64,000 bases of DNA, taken from Rhodobacter sp. SY28-1 (lineage in GTDB: Bacteria > Pseudomonadota > Alphaproteobacteria > Rhodobacterales > Rhodobacteraceae). The position numbers were made by a program, and so were the translations under genes. Below, piece by piece: positions 28,877 through 36,856 of the stretch. The notes under the pieces were generated by a model. The model did not search any database. It was not told the origin of the DNA and saw only the letters and a program-made list of their open reading frames with translations. The stretch is taken from assembly GCF_005222785.1 (NCBI RefSeq), contig NZ_STGH01000003.1, positions 929,520 to 993,519 of the forward strand. Direction: 5' to 3'. Position 1 is the first letter of the stretch; each line of letters starts with the position of its first letter.

Positions 28877-29751
28877 GGGGCCAGACCCGGGGTCCAAGCG
28901 ACACTCACCCGAGCCCCCCTGAAGACCCGTGCCAGCGCCTCGGGACCCGTCGGGTCGTCAGCCAAAGCCAGCATCCCCAGTTGCGCCGCCCCGATCCCGG
29001 TGTCCGAGGCGACATCCAGGACCAGACGGCCACGGCCCTGCGGCAGCGCCTGGATGACGGCTTCCAGCGCCCCGGCATTCGCTTCACCCAGAACTGTCTC
29101 GGGCACTGCAGAGACTGCCCCGTTCAGCGCTGCCCGCGCCGCCAGCACCGCTTCGGTCCCGGTCGCCCCAGGCTCCAGCTGCGCACCCAGAGCCTCAAGC
29201 ACCGGCCGCAAGGTGCGGCCATCGTTCAGCCATTCCAGATGCAGCCTGCTTACCCGCCCGGCCAGAAGTGACGACACAGCCAGGTCAGCCCCCGCGATCT
29301 CGCCCCACACGACCAGTTCAGCGCCACCAGACAGGCCCAGATGACCGCGCTCCACCCGCAGCAGGTCCCCGGCCTCATCCCGCCGCAGCGCCAGCCGCAG
29401 CTCAGCCGACTGCAACCGCACCAAGTCCCGCAGCCAGTCCGGCATGTCCCGGTTGTTCAGCGCCGGGGCTACCCTCAGGCCCTCACCCTCGATCTCCAGC
29501 GCGACCAGCCGCTCACCCAGCACCTCGCCCCGGACCCGCAGCTCCTCTGCGCTGACGCGAACGTCGCCTCCGGAAGAACGTGCCCCGTCCAGCACGCACC
29601 AGCCATCCCGCATGGCAGCCGGTGGCGCCACCAGATCGCCGTCCACCACCCCCGCCACCAGCGCGGTCAAGGCGGCGCAATCCGCAGGCACAGGCTCGGC
29701 CCCCGCCGGACCCGCCAGCAGCGCGACCACCAGCGCGGCCTCACGGCGCAT
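28873..29751 (-). CDS. Secreted hypothetical protein, paralogue of its upstream neighbour
   Basis: 292 residues from ATG 29751, with a signal peptide (MRREAALVVALLAGPAGAEP). The body is rich in beta-type, amphipathic segments (VRVSAEELRVRGEVLGERL, LRLALRRDEAGDLLRVERGHLGL), suggesting an AsmA/DUF2125-like elongated periplasmic beta structure; this is an inference. It ends FRGARVSVAWTPGLAP, comparable with LFQGVTVDVGWSRADAP in the gene upstream. Two Cys lie at DCAAL and WCVLDG. The ATG at 29772 is also possible. It overlaps both neighbours. Confidence 0.65.
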   Translation of the reverse strand: MRREAALVVALLAGPAGAEPVPADCAALTALVAGVVDGDLVAPPAAMRDGWCVLDGARSSGGDVRVSAEELRVRGEVLGERLVALEIEGEGLRVAPALNNRDMPDWLRDLVRLQSAELRLALRRDEAGDLLRVERGHLGLSGGAELVVWGEIAGADLAVSSLLAGRVSRLHLEWLNDGRTLRPVLEALGAQLEPGATGTEAVLAARAALNGAVSAVPETVLGEANAGALEAVIQALPQGRGRLVLDVASDTGIGAAQLGMLALADDPTGPEALARVFRGARVSVAWTPGLAP

Positions 29752-30673
29752 CGGCACGGCTCCATCCCACATCGACCGTCACCCCCTGGAACAGCGGCGC
29801 GGCCTCGGTGATCGAGGTCGGGACCCCCGTCACCGCATAGCCGCCAAGCCGCACCGGCCCAAGGCCCGGCTCAGCCCGCAGGCCCAACGTCAACTCGCCC
29901 GAAGGGTTCGGCAAATCGTCAACGAAGGCCACCAGCGCCGCCTTGCTCTCTTCGGGAAAGCTCGACCCCGGCAGGTCCGCGACGAAGGCCTCGACCTCTG
30001 CCTGCATCCCCGCGAAAGCCGCGTCCATGTCACCCTCTGGCGGCAGTACGACCGGCCCCAGCGCCATCAGCACATACCACTCGAACAGCCCATGCGTCGT
30101 GATCCGCGCGTCGAACTCGGTCAGTGCGAAACCCGTGGCCGACATCTGCATCGCCCCGGTCGAGGACAGATCGACCCCCGTCACCGTCGCCGAGGCCTCC
30201 ACCAGATTCTCGCCCGGAAAGTCGACGCTCAGCCCTTCCAGCCGCAACACCTTGGCCGCCAGGTCCCAGGCCAGCGACATCTCGGCATCAATCGCATTCG
30301 GTCGGGACTGCGCCGCGAAGAGCCAGTCCATCTGTCCGTTCCCGGTCTGCACCACCAGCCGCAGCCCGTCGACCACGACTTCCAGCCCTTCTGGCCGGCT
30401 CGACCCATCCGCAATCCAGCCCAGCGCCGAGCCCCGAAACCGCAGCCGGTCCATGTGCCAGTCGGGAAGGTACTGCCCCTGCAGGTCCAGAACCAGGGCC
30501 TCGACCAGACACCAGTCACCGTCCTGCACGACGCCACGGACGGTCGGGCTTCCAACCGCCGCAAACCCCTCGCTCACCCTGGCCCAGGCCGCCTCGCACA
30601 GCGCCTGCCCTGCCAGCCCTTCGGCCCCAGCCGGAACCGTCAGCGCCAGAACCACAAAGCCCGCCCGGATCAC
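29741..30673 (-). CDS. Secreted hypothetical protein
   Basis: 310 residues starting with GTG at 30673, which overlaps the ftsY stop by 4 nt (GTGA). A signal peptide (MIRAGFVVLALTVPAGAEG) precedes a long beta-rich region with repeated strands such as LEVVVDGLRLVVQTGNGQMDW and LRLEGLSVDFPGENLVEASATVTGVDLSS. The length, signal and end motif match the downstream gene, so the two are probably an old tandem duplication. The periplasmic location is inferred; coupling to ftsY may be only positional. Confidence 0.65.
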   Translation of the reverse strand: MIRAGFVVLALTVPAGAEGLAGQALCEAAWARVSEGFAAVGSPTVRGVVQDGDWCLVEALVLDLQGQYLPDWHMDRLRFRGSALGWIADGSSRPEGLEVVVDGLRLVVQTGNGQMDWLFAAQSRPNAIDAEMSLAWDLAAKVLRLEGLSVDFPGENLVEASATVTGVDLSSTGAMQMSATGFALTEFDARITTHGLFEWYVLMALGPVVLPPEGDMDAAFAGMQAEVEAFVADLPGSSFPEESKAALVAFVDDLPNPSGELTLGLRAEPGLGPVRLGGYAVTGVPTSITEAAPLFQGVTVDVGWSRADAP

Positions 30674-31845
30674 CCCTCGGCCCCGACCAGCGCTTTCGCG
30701 AACTCCTCCGGGTCGAAGGGGGCAAGATCGTCGATCTGCTCGCCCACCCCGATGGCATGGATCGGCAGGCCGAACTTGTCGGCCAGCGCGACCAACACGC
30801 CGCCCTTCGCCGTCCCGTCCAGCTTGGTCATCACCAGCCCCGAGACATCGGCGATCTTGCGGAAGATATCGACCTGGGTGACCGCGTTCTGCCCCGTGGT
30901 CGCGTCCAGCACCAACAGTGTATTGTGCGGCGCTGTCGGGTCCACCTTGCGGATCACCCGCACGATCTTCGCCAGCTCCTCCATCAGGTCCTGCCGGTTC
31001 TGCAAGCGCCCCGCCGTGTCGATCATCAGAAGGTCCGCCCCCTCGGCCCGTGCCTTGGTCAGCGCATCGAAGGCCAGCGAGGCCGGGTCCGACCCTTCGG
31101 GTGCCGTCAACACCGGCACCCCGGCCCGGCTCCCCCAGATCTGCAACTGCTCCACTGCCGCGGCCCGGAACGTGTCGCCCGCCGCGATCACAACCTTCTT
31201 CCCCGCCGCCTTGAACTGGCTGGCGAGCTTCCCGATCGTCGTCGTCTTGCCCGACCCGTTCACGCCGACCACCAGCACGACCTGCGGCTTCTGAGGGTAC
31301 AGCGGCATCGGCCGCGCCACCGGCCCCATGATCCGTGCCACTTCCCCGGCCAGCGCCGCGCGCAATTCGCGGGTGGAAATCTTCCGCCCGAACCGCCCCT
31401 CGGCGATGTTCGCCGTCACCCGCACCGCGGTATCGACGCCCATATCGGCCTGGATCAGCAGTTCCTCCAGGCTTTCCAGCATGGCATCGTCCAGCACCCG
31501 GCGCGGCTCCTCCACCGCGCCCCGCCCGAACAGGCGACCCAGAAGGCCCGGCTTCGCAGGCTCCGGCGCCTCGGCCACGATGGCCGCATGGCCCCGACCC
31601 TGTGGCGTCGAGTCTTCTGGCATCGGCAGGTCCGGCTCTGGCTCTACCGGCTCCGGCACTTCCGGCAGGTCCGGCTCGGGCACCTCGGGCGCCAATGGCT
31701 CTGGCAGTTCGGGCACCGGATCGGGCAGCTCGCGCGGCGGGTCCTTCGGGTCCTCGGCGCCTTCCGCGACCAGCGCCTCCAACCCCTCGCCGATCTTGTC
31801 CGAAGACCGGAACATCCGCTCCTTGAGCTTCTTGAAGAACGACAT
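30670..31845 (-). CDS. ftsY: Signal recognition particle receptor FtsY
   Basis: 391 residues. The SRP receptor GTPase docks ribosome-nascent chains with SRP to the membrane. An N-terminal membrane-targeting, acidic Pro/Glu-rich A region (about 20-90) is followed by the N domain (~100-180) and the G domain with P-loop VVGVNGSGKTTTIGKLA, AAGDTFRAAAVEQL, DTAGR, TKLDGTAKGG and the closing GVGEQIDDLAPFDPEEFA. The start is ATG 31845 (MSFFKKLKERMFRSSDKIGEG) with GGAGGG upstream. The next gene downstream overlaps by 4 nt. Confidence 0.96.
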   Translation of the reverse strand: MSFFKKLKERMFRSSDKIGEGLEALVAEGAEDPKDPPRELPDPVPELPEPLAPEVPEPDLPEVPEPVEPEPDLPMPEDSTPQGRGHAAIVAEAPEPAKPGLLGRLFGRGAVEEPRRVLDDAMLESLEELLIQADMGVDTAVRVTANIAEGRFGRKISTRELRAALAGEVARIMGPVARPMPLYPQKPQVVLVVGVNGSGKTTTIGKLASQFKAAGKKVVIAAGDTFRAAAVEQLQIWGSRAGVPVLTAPEGSDPASLAFDALTKARAEGADLLMIDTAGRLQNRQDLMEELAKIVRVIRKVDPTAPHNTLLVLDATTGQNAVTQVDIFRKIADVSGLVMTKLDGTAKGGVLVALADKFGLPIHAIGVGEQIDDLAPFDPEEFAKALVGAEG

Positions 31846-31920
31846 GGGCTGGCCCTCCGGGCTGTTTCCTTTCACCTAGTCGCTTTGGCGGGCCATTGGA
31901 AGTGCGTCCCCCCGCACTGC

Positions 31921-31998
31921 AAGGCTCCTCGTTCGACTTCGTCTCCTCCTCGCACGGTCGCGCCCCTGCGAGGAGGAACGAAGTCCCCGACGAGCCTT
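31921..31998. repeat. Copy 2 of a palindromic intergenic repeat (long hairpin)
   Basis: Two imperfect ~32-nt arms, 31921-31954 and 31967-31998, start AAGGCTC and end GAGCCTT and meet at CTCGCA / TGCGAG around a 12-nt loop. The left arm is nearly identical to 1820-1850. The element lies between the end of the lysoplasmalogenase-like gene and the start of ftsY, without open reading frames. Confidence 0.75.
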
Positions 31999-32020
31999 CC
32001 CGGGCGGGGCGCGCGTCCCG

Positions 32021-32713
32021 TCACCCCGCATGGCTGACCGCTCCCCAGGCGATCAGCGCCTGCCCGGCCCAGTAGGCAGGCCAGAGCGCCAGTGCCAGCC
32101 CCCGCCTTGCGCCTTGGTCCTTCACCACGAACAGCTGCAAGGCCAGCATCAGGTCCGAAAGGATGAACAGCGCCGCCCCCAGCCGCAGCACCTCCTGTCC
32201 CGGATGCGCGGGCAACAGGACCGCAGCCACGCCCATCAGCCCGATCAACCCGACATAGCCCCGCACTGGCTGGCGGAGTTCCCCCGTCCGCGGCGCAAGC
32301 CAGCCTTCGGTCGACAGAAGCAGCACCAGCAGAAGGCCCAGCGCCACCTGTTCCACCACCGAAAGCCCGTCGAACCCAATCTCGCCCGACCGCCAGAGAA
32401 AGCCCCCCGTATAGGCCAGATGCCCCAGCCCGAATGCCGCCACCCCGGCCAGGAACCGCCGCATCCCGCCTAACGCCAGGAACAGATCGCCCAGCGCCCC
32501 CAGCGCCAATCCCAGCGGGATCAGCCAGAACCAGCCGCCGTAAGGCATCGCCAGCGCCAGCACCGCCAGCAGCGCCGTCGAGGCCGTCTTGACCACCGCC
32601 CCCGCCGTCCCCTTCACCTCGCGCGTCGCGAACAGCACCCAGTAGGCCAGCGCCGCCACCAGCGACATCAAGGCAGTTGCAAGCGCCAGCATTTCGCCCA
32701 AGTTGTCCGGCAT
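32021..32713 (-). CDS. YhhN/lysoplasmalogenase-family membrane protein
   Basis: 230 residues with about eight hydrophobic helices. The YhhN family signature is visible as LALGALGDLFLALGGMRRFLAGVAAFGLGHLAY (about 74-106), including the conserved GDxxL and GHxxY, and near the end LGAALFILSDLMLALQLF with the second conserved SD. Animal relatives (TMEM86) hydrolyse the vinyl-ether bond of lysoplasmalogens; the bacterial substrate is unproven. I chose ATG 32713 over GTG 32734. It is divergent from the AlkB-like gene with 61 bp between them. Confidence 0.85.
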   Translation of the reverse strand: MPDNLGEMLALATALMSLVAALAYWVLFATREVKGTAGAVVKTASTALLAVLALAMPYGGWFWLIPLGLALGALGDLFLALGGMRRFLAGVAAFGLGHLAYTGGFLWRSGEIGFDGLSVVEQVALGLLLVLLLSTEGWLAPRTGELRQPVRGYVGLIGLMGVAAVLLPAHPGQEVLRLGAALFILSDLMLALQLFVVKDQGARRGLALALWPAYWAGQALIAWGAVSHAG

Positions 32714-32774
32714 GACCGCCCCCAAAAGCCCCACAATCAGCCCTGACGTCCAGCCTCCCCCGGACCAGACCCCG

Positions 32775-33833
32775 ATGCAAGCCCGCCCCCTGCCCCTTGC
32801 CGCCTTCGCTGCAGCCGCGCTCAGCCCCCTCGCGCTGATCGCCGTCGCCGCGGCTGCGGGGGGCCTCTGGCTCTGGGCGGCTTTCCTCTACATGGCTGTC
32901 CTCACCGTCCTCCTCGACCAGCTGATCCCGCTCACCGCCGGGCAGACCGACGATACCGAGTTTCCCGCCGCCAATACCCTCCTCGTCGCCGTGGGCCTCG
33001 GCGCGCTGATCTTCCTCCCCCTCGCCACCTGGGCCATCGCAGGTCCCTCCGCGCTGTCCCCCGGCGAACGCATCCTTCTCTTCTTCGCCACCGGCTTCTG
33101 GCTCGGCCAGGTCGGCCACCCCGCCGCCCACGAACTCATCCACCGCTCCCACCGCTGGCAGTTCCGCCTTGGCGCTGCCTACTATTCCGCGATCCTCTTC
33201 GGCCAGCACGCCAGCGCCCACCGGCTTGTCCACCACCGCCACGTCGCCAGCCGCGCAGACCCCAACACCGCCCGTGCGGGCGAAAGCTTCTACCGCTTCG
33301 CCCCCCGCGCCTGGATCGGCAGCTTCCGCGACGGCGCCCGGGCCGAGACCGCCCTCCGCGCGGGCCGCGGCCTGCACCCCTATGCGCTCTACCTCGGCCT
33401 CAGCGCCGCCGTCCTGATCCTCGCCACCCTGATCGCGGGCCTCCCCGGCCTCCTTGCTTGGACCGGCCTTGCGCTTCATGCGCAAAGCCAGATCCTCCTC
33501 TCCGACTACGTCCAGCACTACGGCCTGACCCGCGCCCACCGCCCCGACGGCAAGCTCGAAGCCGTAGGCCCTGCCCACAGCTGGAACACCGCGCATTGGT
33601 TTACCTCGGCGATGATGCTGAACGCCCCGCGCCACTCCGACCACCACGTCCATCCCTCCCGCCCCTTCCCCGCCCTGCACCTGCCTGATGACGCCCCCCG
33701 CCTGCCCTGGCCCCTGCCCCTCGCCTGCGCCCTCGCCCTTTCCCCCCGCACCTGGCGCCGCGCCATCGCGCCCCACCTTGCCCGGTGGCGGAATACCCGA
33801 CCCACCGACACCCCCCGGGACACGTCGGCTTGA
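32775..33833 (+). CDS. AlkB-like alkane 1-monooxygenase / membrane di-iron hydroxylase
   Basis: 352 residues of the membrane fatty-acid-hydroxylase/AlkB type. It has several hydrophobic segments and the three His boxes HELIHR (HPAAHELIHRSH), HRLVHHRH and HSDHHVH, plus NTAHWFTS corresponding to the AlkB N-terminal NYxEHYGL/Nx-His region (here VQHYGLTR). Such enzymes hydroxylate terminal C-H bonds of alkanes or fatty acids using rubredoxin or ferredoxin electrons. No rubredoxin gene is next to it. ATG 32775 chosen; upstream in-frame codons are Pro-rich and unlikely. An alcohol and aldehyde dehydrogenase pair is at 56.7-59.7 kb. Confidence 0.8.
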   Translation: MQARPLPLAAFAAAALSPLALIAVAAAAGGLWLWAAFLYMAVLTVLLDQLIPLTAGQTDDTEFPAANTLLVAVGLGALIFLPLATWAIAGPSALSPGERILLFFATGFWLGQVGHPAAHELIHRSHRWQFRLGAAYYSAILFGQHASAHRLVHHRHVASRADPNTARAGESFYRFAPRAWIGSFRDGARAETALRAGRGLHPYALYLGLSAAVLILATLIAGLPGLLAWTGLALHAQSQILLSDYVQHYGLTRAHRPDGKLEAVGPAHSWNTAHWFTSAMMLNAPRHSDHHVHPSRPFPALHLPDDAPRLPWPLPLACALALSPRTWRRAIAPHLARWRNTRPTDTPRDTSA

Positions 33834-33888
33834 CTGGCCATCCCGCCCTGCCTCTGGCACTCTGCCCCCAGACCGAACGGAGCCTTCC

Positions 33889-34281
33889 ATGCGAGCCTGC
33901 CTTCTGCCCCTGATCCTTGCCGCCACCCCGGCGCTGGCCGAAACCCCGCTCAATGCCGACGAATTCGACGCCGCCACCGTCAACCAGACCCTGACCTACG
34001 ATTACGGCGGCGGCCTTTTCGGCACCGAGGAGTACCTGGAGGGTCGCCGCGTCCGCTGGGCCTTCGAGGGCGATCTCTGCATCTACGGCGTCTGGTACCA
34101 GAAGAATGACGAGATCTGCTTCGAGTACGAAAATGACCCCACCCCGGCCTGCTGGCTGTATTTCCTGGACAACGGCAAGATCCGCGGCCGCTACATGGGT
34201 GAAGGCGGCGGCTGGGAAATCCTCGAATCCTCCCGCGACGACGGCCCCCTGCCCTGCGCCGGACCGGACGTCGGCGTTTGA
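33889..34281 (+). CDS. Secreted four-Cys protein, array member 1
   Basis: 130 residues: signal peptide MRACLLPLILAATPALAE, then a ~112-residue domain beginning PLNADEFDA, with TYDYGGGLFGTEEYLEGRRVRW, the Cys/Trp core CIYGVWYQKNDEICFEYEND...ACW and the tail CAGPDVGV. The four Cys (C-x2-G-x-W, ICF, CW, C-x-GPDVGV) are shared by all seven array genes and could make two periplasmic disulfides. First of seven tandem paralogues, 55 bp behind the AlkB-like gene. The family is not one I can name; the W/F/Y-rich strands suggest a small beta-barrel. Confidence 0.8.
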   Translation: MRACLLPLILAATPALAETPLNADEFDAATVNQTLTYDYGGGLFGTEEYLEGRRVRWAFEGDLCIYGVWYQKNDEICFEYENDPTPACWLYFLDNGKIRGRYMGEGGGWEILESSRDDGPLPCAGPDVGV

Positions 34282-34285
34282 CGGC

Positions 34286-34687
34286 ATGCGGCTTGCGCTG
34301 ATCCTTTCGGCCTGGCCTGCGATTGCCTCGGCCCAGACCCCGCTGACCGGGGCCGAATTCCAGTCCCATATCGGCCAGAACACCTTCAGCTATCGCTACA
34401 GCAACGGCGTGCGCGGCACGGCGGACTACGGACCGGACCGCAGGCTGCTCTGGGCTTTCGAGGATGCCCGCTGCTTTGAAGGCTACTGGTTCGACGAAGG
34501 AAACCAGATCTGCTTTGCCTATGCGGACGGCACGCTCTCGGCCTGCTGGCACTTCTTCAAGGACGAAGGCCGGCTGCGGGGCGAGGCCACCTTCCTCTCC
34601 TCGGGCAACTCGCTCGACCTCGAAATCCACGAAGTCTCGCACAGCGACCAGCCGCTGCGCTGCGCCGGCCCGGACGTGGGGGTATGA
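34286..34687 (+). CDS. Secreted four-Cys protein, array member 2
   Basis: 133 residues with signal peptide MRLALILSAWPAIASAQ. Same domain plan as its neighbours: PLTGAEFQSH, a Tyr-rich strand SYRYSNGVRGTADYGPDRRLLW, CFEGYWF, QICFAYADGTLSACWHF and the end RCAGPDVGV. It is the most divergent of members 1-5 in the YLPDR segment (YGPDRR). It starts 4 nt after member 1 and its stop overlaps member 3. Confidence 0.8.
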   Translation: MRLALILSAWPAIASAQTPLTGAEFQSHIGQNTFSYRYSNGVRGTADYGPDRRLLWAFEDARCFEGYWFDEGNQICFAYADGTLSACWHFFKDEGRLRGEATFLSSGNSLDLEIHEVSHSDQPLRCAGPDVGV

Positions 34688-35085
34688 CGATGCGCCTGAC
34701 CCTTGCAGCCTTCGCCATCGCCGCAGCCTTCCCGGCCCTTGCCGACACCCCGATCACGCCCGAGGCGTTCGAGGCGCACGTCACCGGCAAGACCGTGACC
34801 TACCGGCAGTTCGACAGCATCTTCGGGATCGAGGAATACCTGCCCGACCGCAAGGTCAGATGGAGCGTGGCGCCCAACGAGTGCCAGTACGGCAGCTGGT
34901 ATCCGCAGGACGATGACATCTGCTTCGTCTACGAATACGATCCCACCCCCGCCTGCTGGACCTTCTGGCTGAAGAACGGCGCTCTTGTGGCATTGTCGGT
35001 CACGTCCGCACCGGGCGAGGAACTCTACGAAGTGTCCGCCGATGACACTCCCCTGCCCTGCCCCGGCCCGGATGTAGGCGTCTGA
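34684..35085 (+). CDS. Secreted four-Cys protein, array member 3
   Basis: 133 residues starting ATGACGATG (overlap of 4 nt with member 2); the second ATG is an equally good start. Signal peptide ends near ALAD. Core: PITPEAFEAHVTGKTVTYRQF, IEEYLPDRKVRW, CQYGSWY, DICFVYEYDPTPACW, CPGPDVGV. It shares DPTPACW exactly with member 1, indicating that members 1 and 3 are close relatives with member 2 between them. Confidence 0.8.
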   Translation: MTMRLTLAAFAIAAAFPALADTPITPEAFEAHVTGKTVTYRQFDSIFGIEEYLPDRKVRWSVAPNECQYGSWYPQDDDICFVYEYDPTPACWTFWLKNGALVALSVTSAPGEELYEVSADDTPLPCPGPDVGV

Positions 35086-35086
35086 C

Positions 35087-35476
35087 ATGCGCCTGACCGC
35101 AGCCGTGCTTCTCTTTGCCCAGTCAGCCTCCGCCCAGACCCCGATGACCCCCGAGGAGTTCGACCGCTGGTCCACCGGGCGCACGCTCGACTATTCGACC
35201 GACGGTCAGATCTGGGGGTCCGAGGCCTATTTCCCCGACCGCCGCGTTCGTGACGCCGATACGGGCGGCCCCTGTCGGGACGGCTACTGGTACGCCGATG
35301 GCGATGCGGTCTGCTTCGTCTATCCCGGCTTCGACGGCACCCATTGCTGGCTTTACTGGCGCGACGGCGATGCGGTCTTCGCCAAACCCGTGCAGTCCGC
35401 GCCCGAAGACGCCCAGCAACACGTCACTCTCGCCGCAGCACCGCTCGACTGCCCCGCACCGGATGTGGGCGTCTGA
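35087..35476 (+). CDS. Secreted four-Cys protein, array member 4
   Basis: 129 residues beginning one base after the stop of member 3. Signal peptide MRLTAAVLLFAQSASAQ; domain PMTPEEFDRWSTGRTLDYSTD, SEAYFPDRRVRD, CRDGYWYADGDAVCFVYPGF, HCWLYW and CPAPDVGV. The usual VRW is VRD here. All four cysteines are kept. Confidence 0.8.
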   Translation: MRLTAAVLLFAQSASAQTPMTPEEFDRWSTGRTLDYSTDGQIWGSEAYFPDRRVRDADTGGPCRDGYWYADGDAVCFVYPGFDGTHCWLYWRDGDAVFAKPVQSAPEDAQQHVTLAAAPLDCPAPDVGV

Positions 35477-35478
35477 CG

Positions 35479-35868
35479 ATGCGCACGCTTCTGGCCCTCC
35501 TCCTTGCCACCGGCCCGGCCTTCGCCGAGGAACCTCTCACCGCAGAAGACTTCGACGCCCTGACCCGGGGTCGCAGCATGACCTGGGCGGAATTCGGCAC
35601 CGTCTACGGCGTCGAACAATACCTCCCCGACCGCCGCGTCCGCTGGGCCGTTGTCGGCGACGACTGCAAGACCGGTCACTGGTATGCGGATGGCCCGGCG
35701 ATCTGCTTCAAATACGAAGACGACATCGAGCCCGACTGCTGGATCATCACCCGCTCGGGCGACGGCTTCAGCGCCCGCTACACCCTGAACCCGCCCGAGG
35801 CAGAGCCCGTCACTGTCACGGAAACCCTCGATCCCCCCGCCTGTTTCGGCCCCGAGGTCGGCGTCTGA
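35479..35868 (+). CDS. Secreted four-Cys protein, array member 5
   Basis: 129 residues, starting 2 nt after member 4. Signal peptide MRTLLALLLATGPAFAE; domain PLTAEDFDALTRGRSMTWAEF, VEQYLPDRRVRW, CKTGHWYADGPAICFKYEDD, DCWIIT and CFGPEVGV. A longer open frame extends into member 4 but its extra residues are an Arg-rich shadow, so ATG 35479 is used. Stop overlaps the next ATG (TGATG). Confidence 0.8.
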   Translation: MRTLLALLLATGPAFAEEPLTAEDFDALTRGRSMTWAEFGTVYGVEQYLPDRRVRWAVVGDDCKTGHWYADGPAICFKYEDDIEPDCWIITRSGDGFSARYTLNPPEAEPVTVTETLDPPACFGPEVGV

Positions 35869-36263
35869 TGCGCCTCCTCCCGGCAGCCCTCGCCCTCCTC
35901 GCGGCGTCCGGCGCGGCGCTCGCCCAGTCTGATGCCCCGATGTCGGTCGAGGACTTCGAAGCCTTCGTTCAGGGCCGCACCATGGACACCTACGACCAGA
36001 CCGGCCGCTACGGCGTGGAAACCTTCCTCCCAGGTCGCCGCGCAATCTGGCGCGATGCAGAACAGTGCCTGGAAGGCAGCTGGCGGCCCGAGGGCGACCT
36101 GATCTGCTTCGACTATCAGGGCGATCCGACGACCCGTTGCTGGACCTACCATGACCGTGGCGGCTGGCTGATGTCCTGGGAAAATGGCGACCGCGCGACC
36201 GAGCCGATCATGCTTTATCCGTCGCAAGAGGTCGCCACCTGCGAAGGGTACTTCGGCGTATGA
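35868..36263 (+). CDS. Secreted four-Cys protein, array member 6
   Basis: 131 residues with signal peptide MRLLPAALALLAASGAALAQ. It shares with member 7 the run TMDTYDxTGRxGVETFLPGR, WRDA and DRGGWLM, so these two are a later duplication within the array. Core Cys: CLEGSW, ICFDY, CWTYH and TCEGYFGV, the last replacing the PDVGV tail. Confidence 0.8.
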   Translation: MRLLPAALALLAASGAALAQSDAPMSVEDFEAFVQGRTMDTYDQTGRYGVETFLPGRRAIWRDAEQCLEGSWRPEGDLICFDYQGDPTTRCWTYHDRGGWLMSWENGDRATEPIMLYPSQEVATCEGYFGV

Positions 36264-36655
36264 CGCCCCTTCGGCATTCGGTCGCGCTCCTTTGCATTGC
36301 CCTGCCCACCGCAGGCCAGGACCGTCCGCTGACCGGGGCCGAGTTCGAGGCCATCGTCGAAGGCAAGACCATGGACACCTACGACGAAACCGGACGCTTT
36401 GGTGTCGAGACCTTCCTGCCCGGCCGCCGCACCTTGTGGCGCGACGCGGATCGGTGCCTGAAAGGGACCTGGACCGAAGCCGACGGCATCGTCTGTTACA
36501 CCTACGAAGGCGACGATCCCGGACCTTTCTGCAGCAGCTTCTACGACCGTGGCGGCTGGCTGATGGGGTTCGAAGACGGCATCTGGGGCAAGGACCCGAT
36601 CATGCTCTACCCCTCGCAGGACGTAGTGACCTGCGACGATTTCCTTGGCAGCTGA
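36260..36655 (+). CDS. Secreted four-Cys protein, array member 7 (last)
   Basis: 131 residues overlapping member 6 by 4 nt. The signal peptide is weaker (MTPLRHSVALLCIALPTAGQ). It is the closest relative of member 6. Core: CLKGTW, IVCYTYEGDDP, FCSSFYDRGGWLM (CW changed to CS) and TCDDFLGS. The array ends here, 201 bp before the convergent xseA stop. Confidence 0.8.
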   Translation: MTPLRHSVALLCIALPTAGQDRPLTGAEFEAIVEGKTMDTYDETGRFGVETFLPGRRTLWRDADRCLKGTWTEADGIVCYTYEGDDPGPFCSSFYDRGGWLMGFEDGIWGKDPIMLYPSQDVVTCDDFLGS

Positions 36656-36700
36656 TGCCAGGCCCTGCCCAACACAGCACGCTCTGCCCACCCGGCGCCC

Positions 36701-36748
36701 AAATTTCCTAAGCAAGAAATTTGCCAAAATCCTTCCTCAACGATTTTG
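36701..36748. repeat. Twin AT-rich palindromes between convergent genes
   Basis: Two adjacent hairpins in otherwise GC-rich DNA: AAATTTC (36701-36707) / GAAATTT (36716-36722), then CAAAATC (36725-36731) / GATTTTG (36742-36748). They lie between the last array gene and the xseA stop and may form a bidirectional terminator; there is no classical T-run. The rest of 36656-36856 holds no gene I can support. Confidence 0.45.
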
Positions 36749-36856
36749 CCGCAACGACCCACCTTGGGCGCAATCAGGGTTAATTCTTTCCGAACGCCCA
36801 CGCGCAACCCGTTGAAATCGCTTGATCGACGAAAGGCGCCCAGCGTGGACAAGGCC

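Noticed and set aside
27257..29344. 695-codon plus-strand frame opposite ispZ and the DMT transporter
   Set aside because: His/Gln/Arg-rich shadow without domains; opposite genes have clear membrane-protein character.
31872..33983. 703-codon open frame on the minus strand across the AlkB-like gene
   Set aside because: Gly/Ala/Arg-rich low-complexity product antisense to clear His-box hydroxylase and lysoplasmalogenase genes.
34684..36655. CRISPR or other DNA repeat array at the tandem paralogues
   Set aside because: The repetition is at protein level between diverged genes; there are no short identical DNA repeats with spacers.
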